In this document: positions 36,038 to 47,888 of the stretch, piece after piece | Layout of the letters: the number at the start of each line of letters is the position of its first letter | How positions within the stretch are numbered: position 1 is the stretch's first letter | Source of the DNA: Carallia brachiata | Lineage: Eukaryota; Streptophyta; Magnoliopsida; Malpighiales; Rhizophoraceae | DNA length: 64,000 nucleotides | Reading direction: 5' to 3' | NCBI GenBank assembly: GCA_021464245.1 | Contig: JADCRB010000156.1 | Location: 761,057-825,056 of the forward strand | The notes under the pieces: generated by a model | Database searches by the model: none | Seen by the model: the letters and a program-made list of their open reading frames with translations, nothing else | What the model was told of the DNA's origin: nothing | Position numbers and translations under genes: made by a program

Positions 36038-36892
36038 TAGGGCTGTTCAAAAATTAACCAACCCGACCCAATCCGACCAATCCAATCCAATCCAATCCGA
36101 ACCCGCCAAAACCGCCGAAGTTAGGATTGGTTGCGGTTTCAAAATTTTACAACCCGCCAAGAACGGATTGGATGCGGATTGGAGGGTTCAATCCGCCCAA
36201 CCCGACCCAATCCGCCCACATATATATATATATGCTTTGGATTTGTGGAGGTGGTGCTGACACTTGGTGAAGTTCTATAAGATTTTTGGGAATTGTAGTA
36301 TCTATCCTTGTGCTCTAATGATTATTTTCTAGGTCTGCTGAACTTCTTCTTTTTGGTGGCGAGCATTTTTGAGAATAAGAAAAACACAAATCTAATCAAA
36401 TAAAAAAAAAAAACACAAAGCTAATCCATCCGTGGGAAGACAATTGTTGGCTTTTTATGGCACGTAATGCATACATTTCATCCACATCGCCTTTTCTGGG
36501 ACTCACACGGATGCACCCCTTTGAAATGTTGACTGCAGAGTATTGCATATGTTGGCGTGAATCAAATTCCACGTATGTTGGCGTGAATCAAATTCCATGC
36601 AAAAAATAATTAAGACTTGAGCGTATAACTAAATATAGTTATCATGTATCTAGTTAACTTAGAAAGAGATTAAAAAGTGTCTTCCATTTTATGCAGTGTA
36701 AAAAATAATAATTTTTTTAATTATGTCAATCCGCTTAACCGATCCAATCCAACCCGCCGTTTGCGGATTGGATTGGATGGATTGAGTTGTATGACGGATT
36801 GGATACGGATGGAAAATTATCCAACCCGCCGACGGCGGATTGGATGCGGATATACCCCCAAGTCAACCCAATCCAACCCGCGAACACCCCTA
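36038..36892. mobile_element. Non-autonomous hAT-type transposon with 8-bp target duplication
   Basis: The ends are TAGGGCTGTTC (36038-36048) and GAACACCCCTA (36882-36892), inverted repeats with one mismatch. They are flanked by a perfect 8-bp direct repeat GTCATTAC (36030-36037 and 36893-36900). Eight-base target duplications and TAGGGGTGTTC-like ends are typical of the hAT superfamily. The subterminal regions carry many copies of an ATCCAATCC-type motif: on the + strand at the left end (36061-36110) and reversed as GGATTGGAT at both ends (about 36130-36190 and 36760-36850), the kind of array hAT transposases bind. The 855-bp element has no transposase ORF, so it must have been moved in trans. 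The intact target duplication suggests a fairly recent insertion. Confidence 0.9.
36549..36598 (+). repeat. Two-copy 25-bp direct repeat inside the hAT element
   Basis: ATGTTGGCGTGAATCAAATT followed by CCACGT or CCATGC is present twice in direct succession in the central part of the transposon. Confidence 0.85.
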
Positions 36893-36900
36893 GTCATTAC

Positions 36901-39900
36901 ACTATACCTAATAGTTCAATAGGAAGACCTTCACTCTTGCGGCCTCACCTAAGGGAACCTCATCATCAAAGCATATAAATAAACATAATTTCTTAGCAGA
37001 CAATTAAAAGGTCATACTACTGCTGCCACGGATGGGGGAACCAAGCCTAGAAAATTCATATTTTGTTTGGTCACATAAGGATGCACCCAAACCCCCATAT
37101 ATTCACATTTTCTTGTCTTCTGTGATCTAATTCCCCTAATCTTAAGTTGGGTATTGTCGGTTCGTTGCTTCACACACTAGCAATGGCCAAATACATTTAT
37201 TTCTTGATTCAGAAAACGTAATTGAAGATCTGCTGAGACATAAATATTTTTTCCTTGAGGCCCACAAGGAACAGAAAATTTAGACTCTAGAAAAGTGAAG
37301 ATTCTGCTACGTAATGTCGTGTGGGAATATAATATATATTCTCACCCTTACACATTTCTATTGAGAGAGGAGAAGAATCTTCAAGCAAGTGTGGTTTTGA
37401 TACTTCGCATTGGAAATTTGGAATGCTTTTTTTAATTGGTGGGTAAGCTGAAAAATAGGACCCCAACAATCATAATAATAATCTACTTGCATTATTAAAT
37501 TCATCGTTGGAATACGTCCTTGTCTCCTTGAATGGAAAACAAAGACAAAAAAATAAACCATGGGTTGTATGATTTAAGAGGTAATAGTATTTCACTCTAT
37601 AACATAAGTCACAAGTTCGAATCTTAACTTAATATTGGTAGAGCTAAACATACACAATTTGTTTTAGATTTCGAACGGCCTGATAATGCGTTATTCTACA
37701 GTGGATTCAGTGTTGATTGGCTTCTCCCTTATGAAATTGTGAGAAATGGCTCTTATCAATTTCTTTAAAAAAAAAAAAAAAAAAGAAAAGAAAGGAGATA
37801 AATTGTGAAAAGAGGGTATATACAGTGTTTTGGCTTCGTGGTTTCTGATCAGTGCTATACTTGAAAGATGCGAATCTCCACAAGTATAAAAAAAAAAAAA
37901 AAACGAACCAATTGGCATTGTTTATTATACTATTGCAAGGACGTGATCATTGTTATTGTTTTGGCGTTCAAACGGTAGAGGATCATAAGAACACAAATCA
38001 GGTCTCCATTTACGGATTTGGATAGAAACTTGATGGTCAGAATGTTCAAGTCGGACCTCTCCCAGAACATCCCAAGTCTCTGACAATAACAGCGGCTCCT
38101 TAATGATGAGTCCCCACAAATCAGATTTGGGTATGTTTTGTTTTGTTGTTTAATTACTTCAGGTTTGTCCATACCCACATGCATAATGTTCACTGCCAAT
38201 AATTGATTGAATAGTGTTGTCTTGGCCAGTCGTGGCAGCAACCGGCATAGTTTGACTCTCGCGGCTGCTGCGGAGTTAATTTCTTATGAATTATTCAATT
38301 TTGTCGGAGATAATTCACTTAAGGCCGAACTCAAAAGATAAATATGATTTGACACCCATATAAAATTTTGATCAGTGTCGAGAGGGGAAAAAATCAATAA
38401 TACATGTGTTTTACTATATGTTTTTGAGAAAGTGGATATTCTGATTAATACTTTCTTTGTTTCAGGACAATTGAAAATGGGAACAAAAAATCAAAACCAT
38501 AGCTTAATCACAATTAGTTAGTTCGGTTCAAGTTTTCTGATCACAGAACTGAAACCGGCGACTCTGGCAAAACCCCATGACCGCAACATAGATATAAGCT
38601 CGATTTTCATTCAGTGCCAAGCATAGCTGCTTTCCGTTTAAATCGGGAACTGATTTGTTGAATGTCCGGCAAACTCTCAAAATGACATTATTTCTGTCCT
38701 CGATTTATTCACATTAATTTCAATGTTGCAATTTTGATTTTTTTTTTCTGGTCTTATTCGATTTTTTTTTTTATTTGAGACCGTCCAATATCTAACCCAA
38801 TAGACTGACTAATCTGGACCGACTCGAGTAAGACCTCAAAGGGTGACAAAGGCCTTCCAGTAAATATTTAATGCAATTACATTCTCAAGAATTCAAATTC
38901 GAGACCTCTAGTTAGCGGTAAGTGGTCTGATTTTGATTTCAAATGAAAATGATATTTACAAATCGTACTGGTCTGAACCGTTCCTTGATGCCCCTGGTCC
39001 AGTCACTTTGTGGCATGGATCCCTGGCCCGTGGACTACGGGACCCTAATTGGGCCCTTCTAATGCCCTTATGGCCGAGCAGCCTGGACCTGCTAATTTCC
39101 ACCAAATCTGAACGAATACTACTTTACCAATGAGCTATCTCATTAATATTGAGTCAAATTGAAGATAAAAATTTTCGAATTCAAATTTCAGTTAGAACTA
39201 CTAAAAAAATAAGACCACTTTAATTTGGTTTCAATAGGATTACCAATGTGTTGAACCATGGCCTATATTTTTACGATGATGACTACTGTGAGGTAATGTA
39301 AATTTAATGTGGCATTTTCATTGGTACTTAAGCATGTTTCGCAATAATGTTTCTCAAACATCGCAACTTTTTGTGGCCTTAGCGCAGATGTACATAAAAC
39401 ATTCTTGCAGAATTGTGACTTGTTACCAATCCTGATTATAGAGGTACTACTTATTTGCACTCCCAATATGCTTGGTTTAGAATAAGAACTTTTGTCTACT
39501 TATCTATTTGTGAATTTTCTTCTTATGCAGAGTTTCTCTGGGGAAAATTAGTACCAAAATTAAGTATCACATACATCGAAACTGAACTGGTAAATAGAAA
39601 TTTGACAGCCACATGGCCACATCCGCGGGCTGCGAAATTAGCCACATTAAAATTTTAGTCCCCAAAATATATACATACACTTGCTTTTACCTGTACCGCT
39701 ATACAGGTAGAACAATCATATGCTAAACTTCTTTTGCCACTAAATGCTCACTTAAAAACAGAATTGAGGCCATGAAAAGTCAGAAAAAAACCGAGCAAGA
39801 GTTAACACATTGAATAAAGGAACAAAGTACCATAGCACTTCCCGAATTTATTAAGGAAGGAACGAATTAATATGATCTCGCATCTTCAATATAAAGGCAC

Positions 39901-40614
39901 AAACATCTCTATCAACAACTCAAAATTTCAACCCCATTCTGCTATAACCATAAAACTTTATGATTACTTCATCACACGTTACAATGATTATGTCCCAACG
40001 GTTGGAATACAAGTGAATGACTCAGAGTCACAGGGGTATACAAGATCCACATCACCTTGAAGCCTGTCATTGCTGAAGATCTCTCGTGAGTTGCAAGTTA
40101 TAAGGGTAAGGTATGAAGTCTCACAATACCTACTATAAGAGAAGAGAAGAAGAGAAGAAGAAGAAAGACCAGTGAGGTAAACTATGAATGCAGAATTTAC
40201 TTGCATGAGGTTAGGCAACTTATTAAGATGACTAGCTAGCGCATCCTCAAACTCTGCACTACCTATAACCCAAGCTACAATTTTTGTTGTTTCACGGACC
40301 ACTAAGTCACTCAGCTTAAAGGAAAACAAATATGATGGGGCCACTAGTCACTCAGCTTACAGGAAAACAAATATGATGGGGGGGCTCCCAAGATCAATTC
40401 TCCAGATCAAACATATGTCAATATTTCCCATGTTAGATGCATCACCTAGGAAACTCAGAACGATAAACTATTCTTCACTAGCTTGTCCAGAAATTGTTAT
40501 GCTACAACAGAATATTATTCTCCACTCTAACTACTGCTGGTAACAATGAAAAGGTTGCACATAGATATTTGCTAGTTGCCCATTTTGCAGCATATGATTA
40601 CCTTTACATGTAAA
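36901..40614. other. Intergenic and 3' UTR of the P4H gene
   Basis: No gene recognised. Minus-strand ORFs at 37930-38241 and 39988-40344 do not match a family known to me; the second probably lies in the P4H 3' UTR. Long A runs at 37767-37783 and 37889-37904 and a phrase at 38880-38920 typical of plant repeat tails suggest transposon scraps. Confidence 0.4.
40292..40382. repeat. Two-copy tandem duplication, about 44-bp unit
   Basis: CACTAAGTCACTCAGCTTAA then AGGAAAACAAATATGATGGG is followed directly by a copy with two or three differences (CACTAGTCACTCAGCTTACA ...). It lies downstream of the P4H stop codon on its strand. Confidence 0.85.
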
Positions 40615-42598
40615 TCAAGTTCTGTACTCATTTACACGAATCCATTTGGTGGATGACCACTTATTTCCATGAATCACGGGGCAACCACCTGAAGAGAAGA
40701 GAAATTGGAATCATCAATAAGGCTGTGACCGAAACCTGAACCACATAGTTAATAGGTAGGAGTTGGTAAACATAGCTGTTTACTAACCATGCAAACTTGA
40801 AGGATCAAGAGTGGCATCAGGTTTCATGCTCCAGAAAAGTAATGCATCCCCCATCTTAGGTTTAATAGAAAGTCCTTTTTTCCCACATTCAGACAACTCA
40901 TTCCACCAAGGTACTGCACTGAAGTTTCCTTTGGCATTAGGAAACACTGTCTCACCCCCTTCTTCAACATCTGAGCTGTGCATTGTAGTGGAAGAAGAAA
41001 GATTACATCAGAAATGGGGCAAAAAGGGGGCAAGAAAAGGGGCCTCACAGATAATTAAAAAACATCCTCATGGCAGACGAATATCTCACTTACAGGTACA
41101 TAAGAACAGTAGCTATACGTTGGCCCCCATTCTTGGTGTTGAATTCATCCATAAAATAGTCATAATGAGGCTCGTATTTCTGTCCAACTTCATAGTGGAG
41201 AACTTGAAGTCCTTCCCCATGTTCTGCACATTATGTTAGCTTAAGTATCCACTAATAAGCACAATCAGCGAAACACAAATTAGCTACAAGAAAAAATGAG
41301 TAGCTGCACACTGTGTTAGTTCATACTGCTTCTGTTGCTGTAACATATAGACAAATAAGTTGGATAAACTAAATAAGTCATGAACGTTAAAGGAAGATGG
41401 CAACATAGGAGAACATGAGACGGTAGTGCAACAGATTGGCAAAAGGCGAAGGAGAATACATCAAATATAGAGGTCAAACTGCATACCTACTGGCATGAAG
41501 GTAAAATCAGCTATCCTTTTCTCAATGTCCCTAATGGTCTTGTCACGACCTCTCGCTAGAAATGTCCCAGAACTTGTGCGCACTCTGTATACCAGAATGT
41601 GGGTAAAGTTGAAGACGAGCAATCGAAAAAGAAGGCTCTGAAAATACCAGTACCACGAACTACTGCACCCTAAATTTAACTCAGGGCGAACAAAATGAAG
41701 ATTGAAAGGGAAAGGAGTAACCTGCTATCTTTACTCTTCCCAGTTTCGCTATCAACAACTGTTGACTTCTGCATGTGAGGCTTGGCGAGATTGATTAGAT
41801 ACTCGCACTCCTCTTTACTCTGCCAAGATTAACCAGTAAAATTTAGCGCCCACTCTACACACCATCACTTAATTGAGCAAAAAAGAATTAATGTTCATAA
41901 CAGAAAAATGGTAAATCATCAACCAACAATGGTATGTTCCGGTTTCGCGCTGAAAACAGATCAAACGGAATGAGAATGGCTCACTGTTAGTGACAAATCA
42001 AAGAAACATCCGACCATTCATGGTAACGACGCATTGTTAAGACAAAGCTTTTTTTTTTTTTTTTTTTGGTTTTAATTTTAAGAAGAAAAAGAAAGAACAG
42101 AGAAAAGAAGAAGACAAACCAGAAAATTGTGATATACAAAAGCTCTAGGCTCCCAGGAGATAACCTCAACCCACTGCTCTTGTCTCCCTTCTTCCCTCTC
42201 ATTCCTGCAATTTGCACCCCAAAAAAAAAAAAAAAAAAAACCAAAGAAAATCCCCCACCAAAAGAAGAATCGCATAATAATTAGCAAATTACAATAAAGC
42301 CAGATCTCAATTCAATTGGAAATTGGCAATTAAATTCAAATCAAACAGATAAGACACAACAAACACGTGCGTTGCGTGGGTGGTACCGGTCAAGTTTATT
42401 GTGAATGATGGTGGCGAGGTCGTTGGCCTGCTGCCGCGAATCGCCGGAGCTGCCGCTGCTGCTGCTGGGGACGGAGAGGATTCCGAGGGCGAGAAGAATG
42501 AGAATCACGAATGTGAACATCAGCAGCATCCCCATTATCAGCGTCGACGACGACGACGATTTTCGAGACGGTATTCGCGAGTATCTCCCTTTCGCCAT
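40615..42598 (-). CDS. Prolyl 4-hydroxylase (P4H), Golgi/ER type II membrane enzyme
   Basis: Seven exons on the minus strand: 42387-42598, 42120-42204, 41722-41819, 41487-41584, 41094-41223, 40788-40975, 40615-40688, all joining in frame; 294 residues. The enzyme is a 2-oxoglutarate/Fe(II) dioxygenase that hydroxylates proline in extensins and arabinogalactan proteins. A membrane anchor (LIMGMLLMFTFVILILLALG) follows a short basic N-terminus. Catalytic residues are visible: iron ligands H184 and D186 in EPHYDYF, distal H270 in SLHGG, and K280 in GNKW for 2-oxoglutarate. The RTSSGTFLARG and DVEEGGETVFP motifs are intact. ATG 42598 (MAKGRYSRIPSRKS) is preferred over ATG 42604 because it matches the family start; either is possible. 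It is transcribed divergently from carA. It is closest to the Arabidopsis P4H5/P4H10 group. Confidence 0.93.
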
Positions 42599-42604
42599 TT
42601 TCAT

Positions 42605-43179
42605 TTTCCTTCTCTTTCTTCTCTCCCTCTCTCTGGGTTTTTTTTTTGTCGGCTTTAATTATTTTTTTGAGCCTTGAAGCTCCAAATTGAAATGGCGGTC
42701 AACTGGTGGAACAGAGAAAGCAGATCTTCGAGTTCGATCTGCAAAATTAAAAAATTGCAAGAAATTAAATCTACGCGAAGAAGAAGACGACCCGCGTCTT
42801 GGCTTGCGAGTTGCGACTTTATTTGGGCTCAACCCACATCAATCTTGTTGGGCCTAATTTTGGTTGTGCCCAATTAAATGAATCGGGTCGATACAATAGT
42901 TATGGGTTAATTCATTTCACCTCAGAGCCCATTTTGTCCTCAAATTGGGCCGAATTAATGTAAGGGCTCAACTTAGTGATTACGTCTGTTTGGGCTTTCT
43001 ATGCTCTAAAATTGGGCCGCCCGCCACCTAACAACTGAAGCCCTATAAAAATTAATTAAAAAAAAAAGAGAGAAGCGAACCTCAACCGTCGTTTCGAGGC
43101 TAAACCCTAACAGATAACAGAGGACTTTCGACCCAAAGAGAGGAAGGCAGAGGGAGAGAAGGAGGAGGAAGACGAAGCA
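42605..43179. promoter_or_regulatory. Bidirectional promoter between P4H (-) and carA (+)
   Basis: The 575-bp gap between the two start codons holds site II elements TGGGCC at 42849-42854, 42946-42951 and 43013-43018, a TGGGCT at 42991, a TATAAAA at 43044-43050 fitting carA (136 bp before its ATG), and a telo-box AAACCCTAA at 43102-43110 in the probable carA leader. Site II plus telo-box is a known arrangement in plant genes tied to growth and nucleotide or ribosome biogenesis, which fits a pyrimidine/arginine pathway gene. A GA-rich leader (43133-43170) precedes the carA ATG. Regulation is inferred from motifs. Confidence 0.6.
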
Positions 43180-46100
43180 ATGGAGGTTACAGTGGGTAAT
43201 GTATGGAATTGTCAAATAATAACACCAAAAGCGGCAGCAACAGCACCAAGAAAATCAAAAGCAGTGAGGGGGGTCTCTTTCATTGTTAAGTGCTCTGCCT
43301 CCTCCTCCTCCTCCTCTGCTTCTTTCTCTTTTTCTGCTGCATCTGATGGTGCCGCCTCCGCCTCCGTCCCCGCTGCGGGTAAGTTTAACTCTGCTCTTTT
43401 CTTCTGTCTCTATTTCGGGGTCCACACGTTTCACTCAGTAAGAATTTAACAAAAAGCTAGAACATTTCCGTATATTCCCCCCCCCCTTTTGCTTGGAATT
43501 AGCCCCCCTTAGTGTTTGATTGATTTTAATTTATTTCTGTCGGTCGCAAATAAGAAAGCAATGTAAGCCTCTTTAACTTTCTAAGATGATTAGTCTTCGA
43601 GTTTTCTGTTGAGTTGGATTTAAGACAAGTGATGATTCTATTTCCTTGGTGGTCTTCTTGTTTTCTTCGTATCGTAATGCTTTTCAACTAACTTGTATAC
43701 ATATCCTGAAACTTTTTACTCGCTTAGGACGTGCACTGTGTAAGACCACTGCTTATTATCTGGAAATCAAATCAATCTCCTTGTTTGATAGTGTTATCCT
43801 GTTTGATGTGGCTGATTCCTAATATTTCGAACTTCATAATCGTATGATAGGGTCTCCAAAAAAAAAGAAGAAATGATCTGTCAGCTTTCTTTGCACTTGG
43901 TATGTTTTATCTGGAAGGGCTTTAGCAGAATATAATTTGAATAATGAAAGAAGTAAATAAATCTTGTGCATTAGGTATAGTGGAGAGGCCGTGGAAAACC
44001 TCAGATGCCAGACTTGTACTTGAAGATGGATCAGTATGGAGGGCCAAATCATTTGGTGCTAAAGGAACCCAAGTTGGAGAAGTGGTATTCAACACATCTT
44101 TGACAGGGTATGAAAAACTTTATTCTTTCTTTTGCTGATGTGTATTTGTGCAGGACATTTTTTGGAGGAGTTACACTAGCTTTCTTGTGTGTAGTTATTG
44201 TTTTTGTTTGCTACAAGATAACTATTAAAATATACTTTGTTTGCGATAGAATGGTATGTTTACTTCCATTTTGTACTCTACTGATTTTTTCTGTAATCTG
44301 GATTTCATTTTACATATTATCAATCCATGTAGAAGCTAATAGTTTGGGAATGAATTATGTTGGTCCCATGAATTTTACCTTTCTCTAACCTACTTCCGGT
44401 TGTGCATGAAGGCATGGGTATGGGTTCGGTAGTTAAGAATTTTGCATGATTCATCTTCTGCATATAATATGGTCCTTGTTAATGTATGCTGCAGGTATCA
44501 AGAAATTCTTACAGATCCTAGTTATGCTGGCCAGTTTGTACTGATGACAAACCCTCATATTGGCAACACTGGTGTAAATTTTGGTAGGTGGAATGTAATC
44601 CAAATATCTGCAGGATATTCCATTGGCACTTGATATCTAATCTTGTTTGTTTAATGTCAGACGATGAAGAATCAAGGCAATGCTTTCTTGCTGGTCTGGT
44701 TATCAGAAGCTTGAGTATCAGGTGCTCTTTCTTTTGTCACACTTTCTTTTGGTGCATCACATTTTGCCAGCTGAGCTTTGCTGTAGTATTTATCAACACT
44801 TCTTTACTTTGTTTCAGTACTTCAAATTGGAGATGTTCCAAAACACTGGGAGATTACTTGGCAGAAAGGAACATCATGGGCATATGTACGTCAAATTACA
44901 TTATGCTGCTTCTATGCATGGATTATTAGAATTTTGTTTCTTGTATATAACTTCTAACTCTGCTTTTTATAATGGCAATTATACAACAGATGATGTTGAC
45001 ACTCGTGCAATCACCCGCAGATTGAGGCAAGACGGAAGTTTGATTGGTGTACTGAGTACAGAAGAATCTATGACAGATGATGAACTTCTGAAGATGTCTC
45101 GCTCTTGGGACATTGTAGGTAAAAAAAAAAGCCGCAACTGATGATTGTTGATGTGAACAGTGAAGATAATTGGTGGTCATTGGATTTATTGGTCTTTTTT
45201 GACAGGTGTTGATTTGATAAGTGGTGTTTCGTGCAGTGCCCCTTATAAATGGGTCAATGCAACAAAGGCAGAATGGGACTTCAACTGCAATAGGAGAGGA
45301 GAGATCTACCATGTTAGTATCACTCTTGAATCTCACTTGGCACCAAATAGATTCTTGATCCTTAGTACTTTCACCTTCTGACAGATCTTCTTGAATTGAA
45401 GGTTGTTGCCTATGATTTTGGGATTAAGCACAATATCCTAAGGCGCCTAGTCTCTTATGGCTGTAATATCACTGTGGTCCCTTCAACTTGGCCAGCATCA
45501 GAAACTCTGAAGTTAAAGCCAGATGGTGTACTTTTCAGCAATGGTCCCGGAGATCCATCCGCAGTTCCTTATGCTGTTGAAACAGTCAAGGAGTTACTGG
45601 GAAAGGTTCCTGTTTTTGGCATCTGTATGGGTCATCAATTGCTTGGCCAGGCATTGGGTGGAAAAACTTTCAAAATGAAGTTTGGCCACCATGGAGGAAA
45701 CCATCCAGTCCGTAACCTTCGGGCTAACCGTGTTGAGATCAGTGCTCAGGTTAATTTCTCTTTTAAATCTGTGTATGCGTAGTGTGTAAATTCTTGCTTT
45801 ATGCATGGTGAATCTTCTAGTGATCTAAAGCAGGCATATTTCTTTAGTGGATTTGGCATTTTATGTCAATCAAGATATCAGAACTACAGGGACCAAAGGT
45901 TTGATAGGAATGTAATCTTTGATCCAAATTTTGGATGTTCATCTGGTCTACTTGTATTTACTCAGGCTTACGTAACTTTTCAGTTCTCTGTTTTTGGGTT
46001 GATATTTACAGCCTCACCTAAAATTGTCTTTCTGGCAGAATCACAACTATGCAGTTGACCCTGCATCCCTTCCTGAGGGCGTTGAAGTGACTCACATCAA

Positions 46101-46628
46101 TCTTAATGATGGAAGCTGTGCTGGTCTTGCTTTTCCTGCTCTTAATGTCGTGTCTCTTCAGTACCACCCCGAAGCATCTCCAGGTCCTCACGATTCAGAT
46201 ACTGGTAATGGGAGATTTCTTCCTTTTTTCCCATTTTGATGATGATTAACTTCTGTTCATAATACAATAGCCATTGTTAGTACTTTGTTTACACTTTGTA
46301 GTATAATCCTTTATGGTACACACACTGGTAACCTGAATTGTGTCTGTAAAATAATCATTACGCAACTGATAGGATGAGGGAGAGTGGGATGGACAAGATT
46401 TCTTAGAATTTCCCTCTGCCTTAAACTACAGCCTCTACTGGTTGTGATGGCAGTTTCTCATTTTTTTTTCCCTTCATCTCTCTCTCTTTCTTTCTGTGAT
46501 TTTCTGGACGGTAATATACCTGCCTGAATTGTGAGAAGCCCTCGTGCATATTGAATAGGGCTCCTTTTCTTGCTGCAGTTTTTGGGGAATTCATAGAGCT
46601 GATGGAGAAAACCATGCTGAAAGCTTAA
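43180..46628 (+). CDS. CARA: Carbamoyl-phosphate synthase small (glutaminase) subunit, chloroplastic
   Basis: Ten exons: 43180-43378, 43975-44107, 44495-44583, 44661-44721, 44818-44885, 44990-45118, 45206-45312, 45402-45749, 46039-46204, 46579-46628; every phase joins, giving 449 residues. The subunit hydrolyses glutamine and passes ammonia to the large subunit (carB) to make carbamoyl phosphate for arginine and pyrimidine synthesis in plastids. Exon 1 encodes a serine/alanine-rich transit peptide ([17 protein letters not shown]). The CPSase_sm domain starts near residue 70 ([11 protein letters not shown]). The class I glutaminase domain carries the nucleophile cysteine in [12 protein letters not shown] and the His-Glu pair in [10 protein letters not shown]. 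Exons 4 and 5 are only 61 and 68 bp. No frame damage. The end [15 protein letters not shown] is supported by the exon 10 acceptor. Confidence 0.94.
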
Positions 46629-47888
46629 AGAGAATGGCTTGCCACAGTTTTTGGCCTCCTTTTCTTGCCACAATGGTGGGTTTGCCGCAAGTGCTATCTG
46701 AATGGTTCGAGTGTATTGAATGATGGTTGATGGTGCTTCAAGTAGGTCTTTTGCCACATTCCGCTTGGCGACACCAAGGAGCCGTTTAATGCTGGCTAAT
46801 TCAAGCAGATAACAGTAATTTGTGTCCCATTGTCATAGTTTTGTAAGTTGAAATTCATTGAGGCCTCAGCGATAAAACAAGAACGAATTTGGTATACTTT
46901 CCTTGTTGCTCTTTTTTTTAGTTTGGAGTTTTGAATGTGAAATAACAATCAAAATGAAAATAATATCTAAATATCGGTGCGCATGAATCTTAAGTTGTCT
47001 ATTTTGTTGCTTATGCCCTCCTGCGTATATAATATATCACTTGAAACTTTGAAACTATCGGAAAAACAATTACATATATATTCGAGAAAGGCCCAAATCT
47101 TGTCTTCTTTATTTGAAATTTCAACGACGGTGATACTTACCGATGATTTCACTGTTCTACCAAACTTAATCTCAAGTCTTGTCGAGCCTCTCTTTTTTTT
47201 TTTTTTTGGTATGAGAATTAAATATTTAGAAACCTATTGAGTTTTGACTAATTTTAAATCAAGCTAGGAAGGACTTGCAATAAGGCAAAACTCTTTAACA
47301 TTTAGTTTTTTGTATGTAAGACTCGAATTTAAAATTTTATTAAAAGAGAATTAAGCTTTATATCACTTAGATGTAAAAGCGTTGTTTTTCTTTTTAATCT
47401 TTGGTCCCAAATGCGAAACTACAGCACGCTATTTTTGTTGGGCCTGATATACTGGTTGTGGGTTCACTGGAAGACCCACGCAGCCCTGACTTGATGTGGC
47501 TTGAGAAATTGGGCCCTATGACGGTTTTGAGCTGCATCGACGTCTTCGTCGGTAAAATGGCACCTAGACCCGCTTTCTTGCAATTTTCAACTCAGACGAA
47601 AAGAACTCTCGCAAGTCGCGAGAGGTAAAAGAGAGATGTAAGAAGAGTCTCCTGGTGGCAATGGCAGGCAGCCGATCTGTGGCTTGAAATCGTCGCTGTA
47701 AAAGTAAAATAAAACCTTAAAAGAAAATCAAACATAGTAATAAGACAAGACACGAGAAGATCAAACCTTCAGTTGTAATAAAACAATCATAAACACTCAT
47801 TTCTTGTTTCTTTGAGAAACTCCAATTGTTGTTTTATTGTTTTGAAAACCTAGTTTTTAGGTCTAGGGATCGTTCAAGCGCGATCGCC
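46629..47888. other. carA 3' UTR and NRPB1 promoter/5' UTR
   Basis: The first part is the carA 3' UTR and AT-rich spacer. TTGGGCC-type elements at about 47439 and 47511 and purine-rich sequence at 47590-47650 probably belong to the NRPB1 promoter and leader. No TATA box at a convincing distance and no ORF of interest. Confidence 0.45.

Noticed and set aside
37925..38241. Overlapping minus-strand ORFs of 64 and 103 codons
   Set aside because: Neither frame shows a recognisable domain; considered a transposon endonuclease scrap but without clear motifs.
38960..39110. GC-richer stretch considered as organelle-derived DNA
   Set aside because: No recognisable plastid or mitochondrial gene sequence.
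39988..40344. 118-codon minus-strand ORF after the P4H gene
   Set aside because: Lies where the P4H 3' UTR should be, contains part of a local tandem duplication, and has no known domain.
40811..41239. 142-codon plus-strand ORF
   Set aside because: Antisense to P4H exons 5 and 6 and the intron between them; a shadow of a real gene.
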